A stretch of DNA of 64,000 nt from contig CBDFNN010000004.1 in the NCBI GenBank assembly GCA_965250215.1, forward strand, positions 558,001 through 622,000, given 5' to 3'. A program made the position numbers and the translations under genes. This DNA comes from CBDFNN01 sp965250215. GTDB taxonomy: Bacteria; Bacteroidota; Rhodothermia; Rhodothermales; DATKEJ01. A model generated the notes under the pieces. The model saw only the letters and a program-made list of their open reading frames with translations. It was not told where the DNA came from and searched no databases. This document shows, one piece after another, positions 25,370 through 34,266 of the stretch (its first letter is position 1; each line of letters starts with the position of its first letter).

Positions 25370-25610
25370 GTGCGGGAATATAGTCGTCAGGACTCAGATT
25401 TCAGTCGTCAGAAATTCAGACAATCGGTCTTCGTTTGCCAGAAACTAAGAAAGTCGATCGATTCGAGTATCGGACAACCAGAAAACCGGTGTACCGGTAA
25501 TTCAGACAATCAGACAATCAGACAATCGGAATATCGGTAATTCGGAATTCGGACAATCGGAATATAAAGTCATCTGACGTTCTGAGAATCTGATGTTCTG
25601 ATATTCTTGC
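25370..25610. repeat. Dense intergenic repeat block, including (CAGACAAT)x3
   Basis: TCAGTCGTCAG words at about 25379-25412 are followed by CGGACAACCAG, GTACCGGTAATTCAG and three perfect CAGACAAT octamers (25503-25526), then GGACAATCGGAATAT words and TCTGACGTTCTGAG words. The last part (25570-25608) encodes the C-terminus of the membrane glycosyltransferase on the minus strand. Confidence 0.85.
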
Positions 25611-26955
25611 GTTCCGCCTTCCAGGCCCTCACCGCCATCCATCCTATCCCCGCCAATAAACAGAAATGTGGTTGAACCGGAATCCTAAATCGGGGGACGG
25701 CGACGGGACCGCTCACAAACATGAAATATCCTATCAGCATGCCGAAGAGCAAGAACGCCCACAGATCTCGCTTGAATAAATTCCAAAGCCCGAAGAGACT
25801 TAGCAGATAGACAAAACCAAGAATCATCAAGAAGGGAATAAGAATCGGGATAGCCCAAAGCTTACCATCGAAATAATACTTGACGGCAGATATCAGTCCT
25901 TCATTTTGCAAGACACCCAATGTGCCTCTCGATCCACTGGTCACACCCAAGATTTCCAGAAGGTCGTTCACGTTCGGCAGGAAGCTGACGATGCTCGTTT
26001 TCAAGTGTAGGATGAAGTAGGTCGGGAAATCGCTTTTGATCATTTCCTTTCCCCGCTCTTCATAGGTCTTGTACAATAGACCTTGATTTCCAGCTTCGCC
26101 CCGTTCTTCAAGTTCATTAATGACCTGATTCTCATACTCGATGTAGAGATCTTCCGAAGTTCGACCTTCCTTGTGGGCCTGAAGCATGGCTCCATTGTAG
26201 AGCATGAGATTCCGCATCGGGACTGTAGATACGGTCTTGTATCCAAGGACCTCGCCTTGTCGCATCAACCACGGAGTTATGACAAGGAAGGAAATCACAA
26301 GCATGACCACCGACTGGCCGAGACCCTTTTTCCAATCAGCCTTTCCACCCCATATCAAATAGGGGATCAAGAGGAAGGGTACAAAAATGCCTACTGGTCG
26401 CGTGAGGGTTGCTAAACCGAGTGCAAGTCCGAGCAATCCGATTCTGGTCCACGACGCTTGATCACGATTTCTCAATAGGATATAGGTAGCAGACAAGACC
26501 AAAAAGGCGTAGAGGATATCGGACATTACGAGGACAGAGTAACACACGTGTCCAAGGCTGAGTCCTAGAAATATCGATGCCCAAAAGGCCACCTTCTCAT
26601 CGGCGAGCATCCTAGCGATCAAGTAGATCAACAGGACCATTATTACGCTCATTAGAACTTGGATAATTCCAATGAAAACGGGCCAAGAATCGCCCATCAT
26701 GGCCATCCCTGCGATGATGACAGCTGGATAGGCCGGGGTTCTTCGCGTATCGGCTTCATAGGGCGCTTCCTGCGACGGTGAGAATCCATTTCCAGCAAGC
26801 CAGTTCTCAGACGGAAAGATATAGTCGTAGGCATCGTGCACAAACATGCGCTCCTGATTCGGAAGTGCCATCAAGAGCAACACGACCCTTGGTACCATTG
26901 CGACGCCAAGTATCCACAGAAGGGTCTTCTTTTCGATATTCAGTTTCAAAATCAC
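25570..26955 (-). CDS. GT39-like membrane glycosyltransferase
   Basis: A 461-aa multi-spanning membrane protein with about ten hydrophobic segments, starting at a GTG. The first periplasmic loop has HDAYDYIFPSENWLAGNGFS and RRTPAYPAVI, which match the acidic and aromatic loop of ArnT/dolichyl-phosphate-mannose-protein mannosyltransferase relatives (GT39/83, PMT_2). Such enzymes transfer a sugar from a lipid carrier to protein or lipid on the outer face of the inner membrane. The last dozen residues (NIRTSDSQNVR) are encoded by a repeat block, so the C-terminus has been remodelled. Confidence 0.85.
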   Translation of the reverse strand: MILKLNIEKKTLLWILGVAMVPRVVLLLMALPNQERMFVHDAYDYIFPSENWLAGNGFSPSQEAPYEADTRRTPAYPAVIIAGMAMMGDSWPVFIGIIQVLMSVIMVLLIYLIARMLADEKVAFWASIFLGLSLGHVCYSVLVMSDILYAFLVLSATYILLRNRDQASWTRIGLLGLALGLATLTRPVGIFVPFLLIPYLIWGGKADWKKGLGQSVVMLVISFLVITPWLMRQGEVLGYKTVSTVPMRNLMLYNGAMLQAHKEGRTSEDLYIEYENQVINELEERGEAGNQGLLYKTYEERGKEMIKSDFPTYFILHLKTSIVSFLPNVNDLLEILGVTSGSRGTLGVLQNEGLISAVKYYFDGKLWAIPILIPFLMILGFVYLLSLFGLWNLFKRDLWAFLLFGMLIGYFMFVSGPVAVPRFRIPVQPHFCLLAGIGWMAVRAWKAERKNIRTSDSQNVR

Positions 26956-27248
26956 TGTAAATTTTGTTTTTGAATCGATCTATTAAACGGGTTAAATCTA
27001 AGAATTATGATTCTTTGGTATTGCGACTATTGTACAAAGATTCGTGCTTCATTGATAAGGTCATGGCGGATCGAAAGAGGCCTGGTGGTATATAAGTTGG
27101 CTAGCTAGTCGATGCCTATAAGGTTTGTCGACTTCATAACTTACCACCAAGAGAGGACACAGGACAATGCGATAGGAGACTGTCTATCGTCGATATCCTT
27201 AGTGATCCGCACAGCCCAAACGCTGTTGCCGAAACAGCCCCTTCAGAT
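26956..27248. other. Intergenic region upstream of metH
   Basis: About 290 bp. The reading frame of metH stays open back to about 27105 without ATG, GTG or TTG, so the annotated start is a TTG. I looked for cobalamin and SAM riboswitch signatures and found none that are convincing. Confidence 0.4.
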
Positions 27249-30200
27249 TTGCTTAGAGAAATATTACAAAATCGAATCGTCATTCTGGATGGCGCCATGG
27301 GCACTATGATTCAGCGTCTGGGATTTGAAGAGGAGGATTTCCGCGGAGACCGTTTCAATGACCACACTTCAAATCTTAAGGGCAACAATGACCTTCTAAG
27401 TCTGACACAGCCCGAGGCGATTAGCTCGATTCACAAAGCCTTTCTTGAGGCCGGCTCCGATGTCATTGGGACTAACACTTTCTGCTCTTCTTCTATCTCC
27501 TTGTTGGACTACGACCAGTCCAACTTGGCCTACGAAATGACCCTAGCCTCGGCCGCACTCGCACGTGCCGCTGCGGACGAGTTCTCAACCAAAGAGAAAC
27601 CTCGATTTGTTGCTGGTGCTCTCGGACCGACAAACAAGACCCTCTCGCTTTCTCCCGATGTTAATGATCCTGGTTTCCGCGCCACGACATTCGATGAGAT
27701 GGTCACGGCTTATACCGAGCAGGTTGATGCGATGATTGATGGAAAGGTGGACATCCTTCTCATCGAGACGATTTTCGACACACTCAATGCAAAGGCCGCA
27801 GTCTATGCCGTGCAGCAGGTACAGCGAAATCGAAACACGACTTTACCGGTGATGATCTCTGGGACCATCGTTGATGCATCAGGTCGGACGCTCTCTGGTC
27901 AGGTCACAGAAGCATTCTCGATCTCTCTTGAGCACACAGAAAATCTCCTCAGTCTTGGACTCAACTGCGCCTTGGGTTCAGCGGAAATGAGACCATATAT
28001 AAGTACGCTCGCTCGAAAGACGGATGTGTTCACAAGTCTTTATCCAAACGCCGGACTACCAAACGAATTTGGCGGGTATGATGAGACCCCAGAAATGATG
28101 GCCGAGGTCATCGGTGCCTACGCGCGTGAAAACATGGTCAATATGGTTGGTGGTTGCTGCGGTACTACACCGGAGCACATTCACGCCATTGCGAGGTCGG
28201 CACTGGAGAATGATCCGCGGCAACCAAATCCCGCATCGATCTCCTTGCACCTCAGTGGACTCGAGCCTCTTATTCTGCGTCCAGAGACAAATTTTATTAA
28301 CGTTGGTGAACGAACCAATGTCACTGGTTCTCGCAAGTTTGCACGGCTTATCAAGAATGAGGAATATGAAGAGGCACTCTCGGTTGCCCAAGAGCAGGTC
28401 GAGAATGGAGCGCAGATTATTGACGTGAACATGGATGAGGGCATGTTGGACAGCGAAGCCGCAATGGTCCAATTTCTTAATCTCATCTCGGCCGAACCAG
28501 ACATTTCCCGAGTACCAATCATGATCGACTCTTCCAAGTGGTCTGTCATTCATGCCGGTCTGAAATGCATTCAAGGCAAGGGAATTGTCAATTCGATTTC
28601 TCTCAAAGAAGGCGAGGAGATATTCAAGGAGCAGGCAAGAGAAGTGAAACGCTTTGGCGCCGCCGCCATCGTCATGGCCTTCGATGAAAAAGGTCAGGCA
28701 GATAGTTTGGAACGGCGAAAAGAAATCTGTCAGCGAGCCTATGATGTGTTGACGAAGGAAGTCGGTTTCCCTCCAGAGGACATCATCTTCGATCCAAACA
28801 TCTTTGCCGTTGCAACGGGAATCGAAGAGCACAACAGATACGGTCTTGATTTCATCGAAGCGACCCGATGGATCAAAGAAAATTTGCCGCATGCAAGGGT
28901 CAGTGGGGGAGTATCGAACTTTTCCTTTTCCTTCCGAGGCAATAATAAAGTGCGCGAAGCCATGCATTCTGTTTTCCTCTACCACGCTATCAAAGCGGGT
29001 ATGGATATGGGAATTGTCAATGCAGGTCAGTTGGAGATCTACGAGGAGATCGATCCAGATCTTCGAGACAGAATTGAAGACGTACTTTTTGCCAGACGAG
29101 AAGATGCTACTGAGCGATTGGTTGATCTTGCGGAGAGTTTTAGAGGAGAGTCAACGGGGAAGGACGACTCGGCAAAACTTGAGTGGAGAAATGCTTCCGT
29201 TGAGGAGCGACTGTCGCATGCCTTGGTAAAGGGCATCGTTGAGTTCATCGAGGACGATACAGAGGAAGCCAGACAAAAATTTGATCGCCCCATTGAGGTG
29301 ATCGAAGGCCCTCTCATGTCAGGAATGAATATCGTGGGAGATCTCTTTGGCTCTGGAAAAATGTTCTTACCTCAGGTAGTGAAGAGCGCGAGGGTGATGA
29401 AGAAGTCGGTCGCCTATTTGATTCCCTATATCGAAGAGGAAAAAGAAGCGAGCGGAAGGTCTACTGCCAAGGGAAAAGTTCTTATGGCCACGGTCAAAGG
29501 CGATGTGCATGACATCGGAAAGAACATTGTTGGCGTCGTTCTTTCTTGCAATAACTATGAGGTCAAAGATCTTGGCGTCATGGTACCTGCTGAGAAAATT
29601 TTAGACGAAGCACAAGCATACGGTGCTGACGTAATTGGCCTGAGTGGTCTCATTACGCCTTCTCTGGATGAGATGGTTTATCTCGCACAGGAGATGGAAC
29701 GTCGTGGTATGGACACGCCCCTTCTCATCGGTGGCGCGACAACATCCAAGATCCATACGGCCGTTAAGATTGAGCAGAAATATTCTGGATCTACGATTCA
29801 TGTTCTAGATGCATCTCGTTCTGTGCCAGTGGTCAGCGACCTCCTTGGAGTGGACTCGAGGGGAGATCTCGTCGAAAAAACACGTGAAGAGTATGCACGA
29901 TTGAGAAAAAATCATGCCGCCAAGAACGCCGCAAAAAACTTACTCAGCTTCGAGGATGCGAAAGCAAGGAAGCAGCAACTCGTCTTTGATTCCTCGACTA
30001 TTTCGACTCCTCTACATCTTGGAGTCACCAAACTAAATGACGTGTCGCTCTCATTACTCCGCGATTTCATCGATTGGACACCCTTCTTCCTTACGTGGGA
30101 ATTACGTGGCGGCTACCCAACGATTTTCGACAAGCCAGGAGTTGGAGAAGAAGCGCGAAAGATATTTGATGATGCCAACGAACTGTTGGATCGAATCATT

Positions 30201-30938
30201 GAGGAAGATCTGCTAACCCCAAAAGGTGTGATCGGAATTTTCCCAGCGAATGCCGATGGAGAAGACATTGTACTCTATTCTGATGAGACTCGGGAAGAGG
30301 AGATCGCCAGATTCTATGGCTTGCGAATGCAGGAGCAGCGAATAGCCGGTAAGCCAACCAGATCTCTGGCCGACTTTGTCGCCCCAGAAGGTGTCCCCGA
30401 TTACATCGGAGCTTTTGCCGTGACGACGGGTCATGGCTTGGACAAATTAGTCGAGGAATTCGAAGCCGATCACGACGACTACAACAGTATCATGGTCAAA
30501 GCAATAGCAGATCGTCTGGCCGAGGCCTTTGCTGAGTACGCTCACAAATATGTTCGAACCGAGGTCTGGGCTTATGCCAGGGAAGAGAGTTTGAGTAAGA
30601 AAGAGCTGATCAAGGAAAAGTACGATGGTATCCGACCGGCACCTGGATATCCAGCCCAACCAGATCACAGCGAAAAGGATACTCTTTTTGAGATATTGAA
30701 TGTGACAGATGAAACTGGTATTTGGATGACGGAGAGCCGAGCGATGGTACCTACCGCATCAGTTTCCGGACTATACTTTGCACATCCAGAGGCACACTAC
30801 TTTAATCTTGGAGTGATCGATAGAGATCAGGTCGAAGACTATGCAAGAAGGAAAGGTCAGAGCATTGAGGCAGTTGAACGAATGCTAGGATCAAGATTAG
30901 TCTATGATCCAGAATTAGAAGCAGTAAAAGAAGAATGA
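27249..30938 (+). CDS. metH: Cobalamin-dependent methionine synthase
   Basis: Transfers the methyl group of 5-methyltetrahydrofolate to homocysteine through bound cobalamin; cytosolic. The 1229-aa length is that of full MetH and all four modules are present. The homocysteine domain (1 to about 320) has DGAMGTM and the zinc ligands Cys240 and Cys303/Cys304 (GGCCGTT). The pterin domain (about 345-620) starts NVGERTNVTGS. The B12 domain has DVHDIGKN with ligand His754. The activation domain (about 915-1229) contains RPAPGYPAQPDH. The start is a TTG at 27249; the frame extends upstream without a usual start, so the true N-terminus is uncertain. The gene ends before a strong hairpin terminator and is probably monocistronic. 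Confidence 0.97.
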   Translation: MLREILQNRIVILDGAMGTMIQRLGFEEEDFRGDRFNDHTSNLKGNNDLLSLTQPEAISSIHKAFLEAGSDVIGTNTFCSSSISLLDYDQSNLAYEMTLASAALARAAADEFSTKEKPRFVAGALGPTNKTLSLSPDVNDPGFRATTFDEMVTAYTEQVDAMIDGKVDILLIETIFDTLNAKAAVYAVQQVQRNRNTTLPVMISGTIVDASGRTLSGQVTEAFSISLEHTENLLSLGLNCALGSAEMRPYISTLARKTDVFTSLYPNAGLPNEFGGYDETPEMMAEVIGAYARENMVNMVGGCCGTTPEHIHAIARSALENDPRQPNPASISLHLSGLEPLILRPETNFINVGERTNVTGSRKFARLIKNEEYEEALSVAQEQVENGAQIIDVNMDEGMLDSEAAMVQFLNLISAEPDISRVPIMIDSSKWSVIHAGLKCIQGKGIVNSISLKEGEEIFKEQAREVKRFGAAAIVMAFDEKGQADSLERRKEICQRAYDVLTKEVGFPPEDIIFDPNIFAVATGIEEHNRYGLDFIEATRWIKENLPHARVSGGVSNFSFSFRGNNKVREAMHSVFLYHAIKAGMDMGIVNAGQLEIYEEIDPDLRDRIEDVLFARREDATERLVDLAESFRGESTGKDDSAKLEWRNASVEERLSHALVKGIVEFIEDDTEEARQKFDRPIEVIEGPLMSGMNIVGDLFGSGKMFLPQVVKSARVMKKSVAYLIPYIEEEKEASGRSTAKGKVLMATVKGDVHDIGKNIVGVVLSCNNYEVKDLGVMVPAEKILDEAQAYGADVIGLSGLITPSLDEMVYLAQEMERRGMDTPLLIGGATTSKIHTAVKIEQKYSGSTIHVLDASRSVPVVSDLLGVDSRGDLVEKTREEYARLRKNHAAKNAAKNLLSFEDAKARKQQLVFDSSTISTPLHLGVTKLNDVSLSLLRDFIDWTPFFLTWELRGGYPTIFDKPGVGEEARKIFDDANELLDRIIEEDLLTPKGVIGIFPANADGEDIVLYSDETREEEIARFYGLRMQEQRIAGKPTRSLADFVAPEGVPDYIGAFAVTTGHGLDKLVEEFEADHDDYNSIMVKAIADRLAEAFAEYAHKYVRTEVWAYAREESLSKKELIKEKYDGIRPAPGYPAQPDHSEKDTLFEILNVTDETGIWMTESRAMVPTASVSGLYFAHPEAHYFNLGVIDRDQVEDYARRKGQSIEAVERMLGSRLVYDPELEAVKEE

Positions 30939-30956
30939 GGAACTTCTTTTAGTCAA

Positions 30957-31012
30957 TTTTTCTTCCCGGAATCGGCTAGTCTCGAATTTCGCGATTCACC
31001 CGGGAAGAAAAT
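30957..31012. terminator. Strong bidirectional terminator after metH
   Basis: TTTTCTTCCCGG (30958-30969) pairs perfectly with CCGGGAAGAAAA (31000-31011), and inside it AATCG (30970-30974) pairs with CGATT (30992-30996). The A/T ends make it work in either direction. A separate perfect 16-bp palindrome, GTGCTTCAAGAAGCAC, follows at 31015-31030. Confidence 0.8.
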
Positions 31013-31083
31013 AAGTGCTTCAAGAAGCACCTCATCATTCTTTCAACTCCGCTAATTCTGGACATGGTTTTGAATGTTTGAGA

Positions 31084-31231
31084 GATGAGATCCCTGATAT
31101 AGTTATTTGATGACTGCTCTTTTGTCGCCTTATTTTTCTCGTCCCTGTGGAATACATTGATCTGGCTGTTCAGAGAAAAATGCAGCGATAAAAGAGTTGT
31201 TATCAAATAACTATATCTTAGGGATCTCATC
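31084..31231. repeat. 148-bp near-perfect inverted repeat spanning the carbamoyltransferase start
   Basis: The left arm (31084-31140) and right arm (31173-31231) are reverse complements at about 50 of 57 positions, with one 2-base insertion, around a 32-base loop. Perfect runs include 16 bases (ATCAAATAACTATATC) and 12 bases (AGGGATCTCATC). The right arm includes the TTG start and first dozen codons of the carbamoyltransferase gene, so the mRNA start could be locked in a long hairpin. The inner part is shared with a second copy at 34662-34729. Confidence 0.9.
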
Positions 31232-33041
31232 TTACTACCACGACAGCGCCGCAACGCTTCTCGTGGATGGAGAAATTGTGGCTGCAGCTCAGGAGGAAAG
31301 ATTCACGAGGAAAAAGCACGATGCTCGTTTTCCTCGACTTGCAATATCTTTCTGCCTTGAATATCAAGGAATCACATTGAAGGAAGTTGACCATGTCGTC
31401 TTTTACGACAAGCCAATTCTCAAATTCGACCGTCTTCTCGAGACTTATCTAGCATTCGCTCCACGCGGTTTCCGGTCATTTCTCAAGGCCATGCCGATTT
31501 GGCTAAAGGAGAAACTCTATCTCAAGTCTCTTCTGCGAAAAGAACTGTCAGACTTATCCGATCTACCAAAAGACGAGCTACCCTCACTTCTATTTTCGGA
31601 GCATCATCAGGCACATGCCGCCTCGGCATTCTTTCCTAGTCCTTTTGTGGAAGCCGCTGTGCTCTGCATCGATGGAGTAGGGGAATGGGCCACCACCTCC
31701 GTGTGGCATGGGCGAAACAATAGTCTGACCTCTCTCTGGGAAATTCGATTTCCGCATTCTCTCGGATTACTCTACTCATCATTCACCTACTACACGGGCT
31801 TCCGTGTCAATTCGGGTGAATACAAAATGATGGGGCTGGCGCCCTTTGGAGAACCTCGTTTTGTGGATGTCATCTTCGACAAGATCGTTCACGTCAAGGA
31901 AGATGGCAGTTTTCGCTTGGACATGTCTTACTTCGATTTTGCGACAAGTCTAGGGATGACTAGCAAACAGTTCAACAACTTGTTCGGACGAGATCCTAGA
32001 GAGCCGGAGTCTGAAATCGAACAACTTGATTTGGATATGGCAGCTTCGATTCAAATCGTGATTGAAGAGATCGTGTTGAAGTTGGCTAAAACGATACGCA
32101 GGGAAACGGGCTCAAAGAATCTCTGCCTTGCCGGAGGCGTCGCCTTGAATTGTGTCGCTAATGGACGCATACTAAGAGAAAGCTCTTTTGAAAATGTGTG
32201 GGTTCAGCCGGCTGCCGGTGATGCGGGCGGATCCGCAGGTGCTGCTCTATCTGCCCATTACGAGTATTTGGGATCTGAGAGAAAGACCAGTGTCTTCGAC
32301 GATATGAAAGGAGCGCAGCTCGGTCCGCAATTTTCACAGAAAGAAATCGAGAGCTCATTGCGAGACTGGAGTGTCCCTTTTGAATCCCTCGTGGACAAGG
32401 ACTTATATTCTCGCTCGGCAAGCATTTTGAGCGAAGGAAATATCATGGGATGGTTTCAAGGCCGAATGGAATTTGGTCCACGCGCTCTGGGAAACCGATC
32501 GATCCTCGCTGATCCACGGGGTGAAAAAACACAGGCCAGAATTAATAGGAAGATAAAAAAACGGGAAGCCTTCCGACCCTTCGCTCCATCGATCCTTGAA
32601 GACCGACTCAGTGATTATTTTGATCAGCAATCTGAAAGTCCCTACATGCAATTTGTGGCGCCTTTGAATAAAAAATGGCAGCTGGCCGATGATCAAAAAG
32701 ATCTTGTTGGTCTAGAAAAATCTCAAGCAAAGAACTCTCTCTTCCCGGCGATCACCCATGTGGACAATTCGGCACGAATCCAAAGTGTCAGTGCAGATAG
32801 AAGTCCGCGCTTCCATGCCTTACTCGAAGCATTCGAGGAAATCACTGAGTGTCCTATCCTGGTAAATACATCCTTCAATGTCCGTGGTGAACCGATAGTC
32901 TGCACTCCGGAGGATGCCTTTCGGTGCTTTGCCAACACTGACATGGATGGCCTCGTCATAGGGAATGCCCTTGTACTTAGAGATAAGATGCCAAAGGATT
33001 TCTCATGGACTAGCTGGCATAGAAACTATGAGGCCGACTAA
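31197..33041 (+). CDS. Carbamoyltransferase (NodU/CmcH family)
   Basis: Transfers a carbamoyl group from carbamoyl phosphate, through a carbamoyl-adenylate, to a hydroxyl of a sugar or natural product. 614 aa. The N-terminal YrdC-independent Kae1-like domain shows ILGISSYYHDSAATLL, EERFTRKKHD, HHQAHAASAFFPS, CIDGVGEWATT and LAGGVALNC; the C-terminal domain has WFQGRMEFGPRALGNRSILADPR and NTSFNVRGEPIVCTP. The start is a TTG, supported by the family N-terminus, and lies inside a 148-bp inverted repeat. It is followed after one base by an SxtJ gene and then DUF5989, the usual companions of this enzyme in polysaccharide and natural-product loci. The acceptor is probably a cell-surface glycan. Confidence 0.94.
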   Translation: MLSNNYILGISSYYHDSAATLLVDGEIVAAAQEERFTRKKHDARFPRLAISFCLEYQGITLKEVDHVVFYDKPILKFDRLLETYLAFAPRGFRSFLKAMPIWLKEKLYLKSLLRKELSDLSDLPKDELPSLLFSEHHQAHAASAFFPSPFVEAAVLCIDGVGEWATTSVWHGRNNSLTSLWEIRFPHSLGLLYSSFTYYTGFRVNSGEYKMMGLAPFGEPRFVDVIFDKIVHVKEDGSFRLDMSYFDFATSLGMTSKQFNNLFGRDPREPESEIEQLDLDMAASIQIVIEEIVLKLAKTIRRETGSKNLCLAGGVALNCVANGRILRESSFENVWVQPAAGDAGGSAGAALSAHYEYLGSERKTSVFDDMKGAQLGPQFSQKEIESSLRDWSVPFESLVDKDLYSRSASILSEGNIMGWFQGRMEFGPRALGNRSILADPRGEKTQARINRKIKKREAFRPFAPSILEDRLSDYFDQQSESPYMQFVAPLNKKWQLADDQKDLVGLEKSQAKNSLFPAITHVDNSARIQSVSADRSPRFHALLEAFEEITECPILVNTSFNVRGEPIVCTPEDAFRCFANTDMDGLVIGNALVLRDKMPKDFSWTSWHRNYEAD

Positions 33042-33042
33042 G

Positions 33043-33459
33043 ATGACTTTCCTTAGAGTCGACATAGAAGAACTTGATGCTCGAGGGCTTAGGAAATTTG
33101 GCCTAATGATGGCTTTCCTAATCGCGACTACTTTTGGAGTCATCGTGCCATGGTGGGCAGGAGCTAACACGGCCCTATGGCCGTGGATTCTGGCTGGAGT
33201 ATTTGCCGGATTTGGCCTGCTCAACTCGAAACCTTTGAAATGGCCCTACCGGATATGGATGTGCTTTGGAGTCATCATGAGCAAGGTCATGAATCCCCTC
33301 ATTTTGGGCATCGTGTTCTTCCTCATCATCTTCCCAACATCCCTTGTCCTCAGGCTAATGGGAAAGAAATTGCTTAATTTGGGAAAGGACGATTCTGTCG
33401 CCTCTTACAGGGAGAATTCAAAGACACGATCTCCTGGTCACATGACGAAGCCGTATTAG
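33043..33459 (+). CDS. SxtJ-family membrane protein
   Basis: A 138-aa protein with three to four hydrophobic segments (LMMAFLIATTFGVIVPWW, LWPWILAGVFAGFGLLN, IWMCFGVIMSKVMNPLILGIVFFLIIF). The conserved PLILGIVFF...P block is typical of the SxtJ family found beside carbamoyltransferases. I start it at the ATG at 33043, two bases after the carbamoyltransferase stop; an earlier in-frame start would overlap that gene. The function is unknown; it may form a membrane complex with the carbamoyltransferase and DUF5989. Confidence 0.85.
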   Translation: MTFLRVDIEELDARGLRKFGLMMAFLIATTFGVIVPWWAGANTALWPWILAGVFAGFGLLNSKPLKWPYRIWMCFGVIMSKVMNPLILGIVFFLIIFPTSLVLRLMGKKLLNLGKDDSVASYRENSKTRSPGHMTKPY

Positions 33460-33460
33460 G

Positions 33461-33610
33461 ATGGAGCTACTGAAAGACTTATGGGGTTTCATGAGCGAGA
33501 ACAAAAAGTTCTGGCTTGCCCCAATAGTTATCGTTATGCTCATTCTGGGTGCCTTGGTGTTTTATGCATCGGGTTCGGCAATTGCACCTTTCATCTATAC
33601 CTTATTCTAG
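33461..33610 (+). CDS. DUF5989-family small membrane protein
   Basis: A 49-aa protein starting MELLKDLWGFMSENKKFWL, with one membrane helix (APIVIVMLILGALVFY) and the conserved end GSAIAPFIYTLF. It begins one base after the SxtJ stop. This pattern matches DUF5989, which co-occurs with SxtJ and carbamoyltransferase. Its small size makes it easy to miss. Confidence 0.88.
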   Translation: MELLKDLWGFMSENKKFWLAPIVIVMLILGALVFYASGSAIAPFIYTLF

Positions 33611-33664
33611 TGCCTTCTCGATTCTTATCCGTATCTTCTGGCTGAACAAAATCCTATTCAAAGA

Positions 33665-34240
33665 ATGAACTCGACACTGACCCTTGATAGAAAGCGAAAC
33701 TGGACGGAACTACTCCGAAGTGCTTCTTGCCCATTGACCTATCAAATTGCAGGTATTGTAACTTTTGTAGCTTTGACGGCCATTGGAGCGCAGGTTCGAA
33801 TTTATCTCTGGGAAGTGCCCTTCACTTTGCAGACCGTTTTTGTTTATGGATCTGGTCTATTCCTTGGATCTCGGAATGGCGCCATTTCGATGTCGCTCTA
33901 CCTTCTCCTAGGTCTCTTCCTCCCAATATTTGCTGGGGACGGATTTGGATTTTCTTATTTGCTAGGAGCTGTATCGGTTGGTTACTTGTTAGCCTTTCCT
34001 TTAGTATCAGCACTAATTGGCTTCATTACCAAAGAAAACCAAGCTACTAGACAGTCTCTTCTTTCACTCATCGCGGGATCCGCTCTACTATTTTGCTTCG
34101 GCGTAATCTTCCTACACTTCATGGCCGACCATGTGACTTGGTTTGAGTCGATTGAGAAAGGATGGCTTCGATTCATTCCTGCTGATCTAGCAAAGATCAT
34201 GACAGTAGGTCTGATCTATCAAGGAGCAAGAAGAATGTAG
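33665..34240 (+). CDS. bioY: BioY-family biotin transporter component
   Basis: A 191-aa integral membrane protein with about six hydrophobic segments. The family signatures are present: the IGAQVRIYLWEVPFTLQTVFVYGSGLFLG region, LYLLLGLFLPIFAG and GYLLAFPL. BioY is the substrate-binding S component of ECF-type biotin uptake and can work alone or with EcfAT. No EcfA/T or BirA gene is adjacent. It lies 54 bp after DUF5989, with no visible biotin operator. Confidence 0.9.
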   Translation: MNSTLTLDRKRNWTELLRSASCPLTYQIAGIVTFVALTAIGAQVRIYLWEVPFTLQTVFVYGSGLFLGSRNGAISMSLYLLLGLFLPIFAGDGFGFSYLLGAVSVGYLLAFPLVSALIGFITKENQATRQSLLSLIAGSALLFCFGVIFLHFMADHVTWFESIEKGWLRFIPADLAKIMTVGLIYQGARRM

Positions 34241-34266
34241 TTCCTGAGACCTTGATTTGACCATTC

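Noticed and set aside
25370..25610. CRISPR array
   Set aside because: Repeat words are 8-12 bases, imperfect and irregularly spaced, with no constant repeat-spacer pattern and no cas genes in the window.
26956..27248. Cobalamin or SAM riboswitch upstream of metH
   Set aside because: I found no B12 box and only a weak AAGAGAGG-like fragment of a SAM-I pattern, without the following conserved helices.
31084..31231. Insertion sequence or MITE with target duplication
   Set aside because: No transposase is present and I could not find flanking direct repeats; the structure is therefore recorded only as an inverted repeat.
30976..31254. 92-codon minus-strand frame before the carbamoyltransferase gene
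   Set aside because: Its similarity to the carbamoyltransferase N-terminus comes from the inverted repeat arm; the rest crosses the terminator hairpins.
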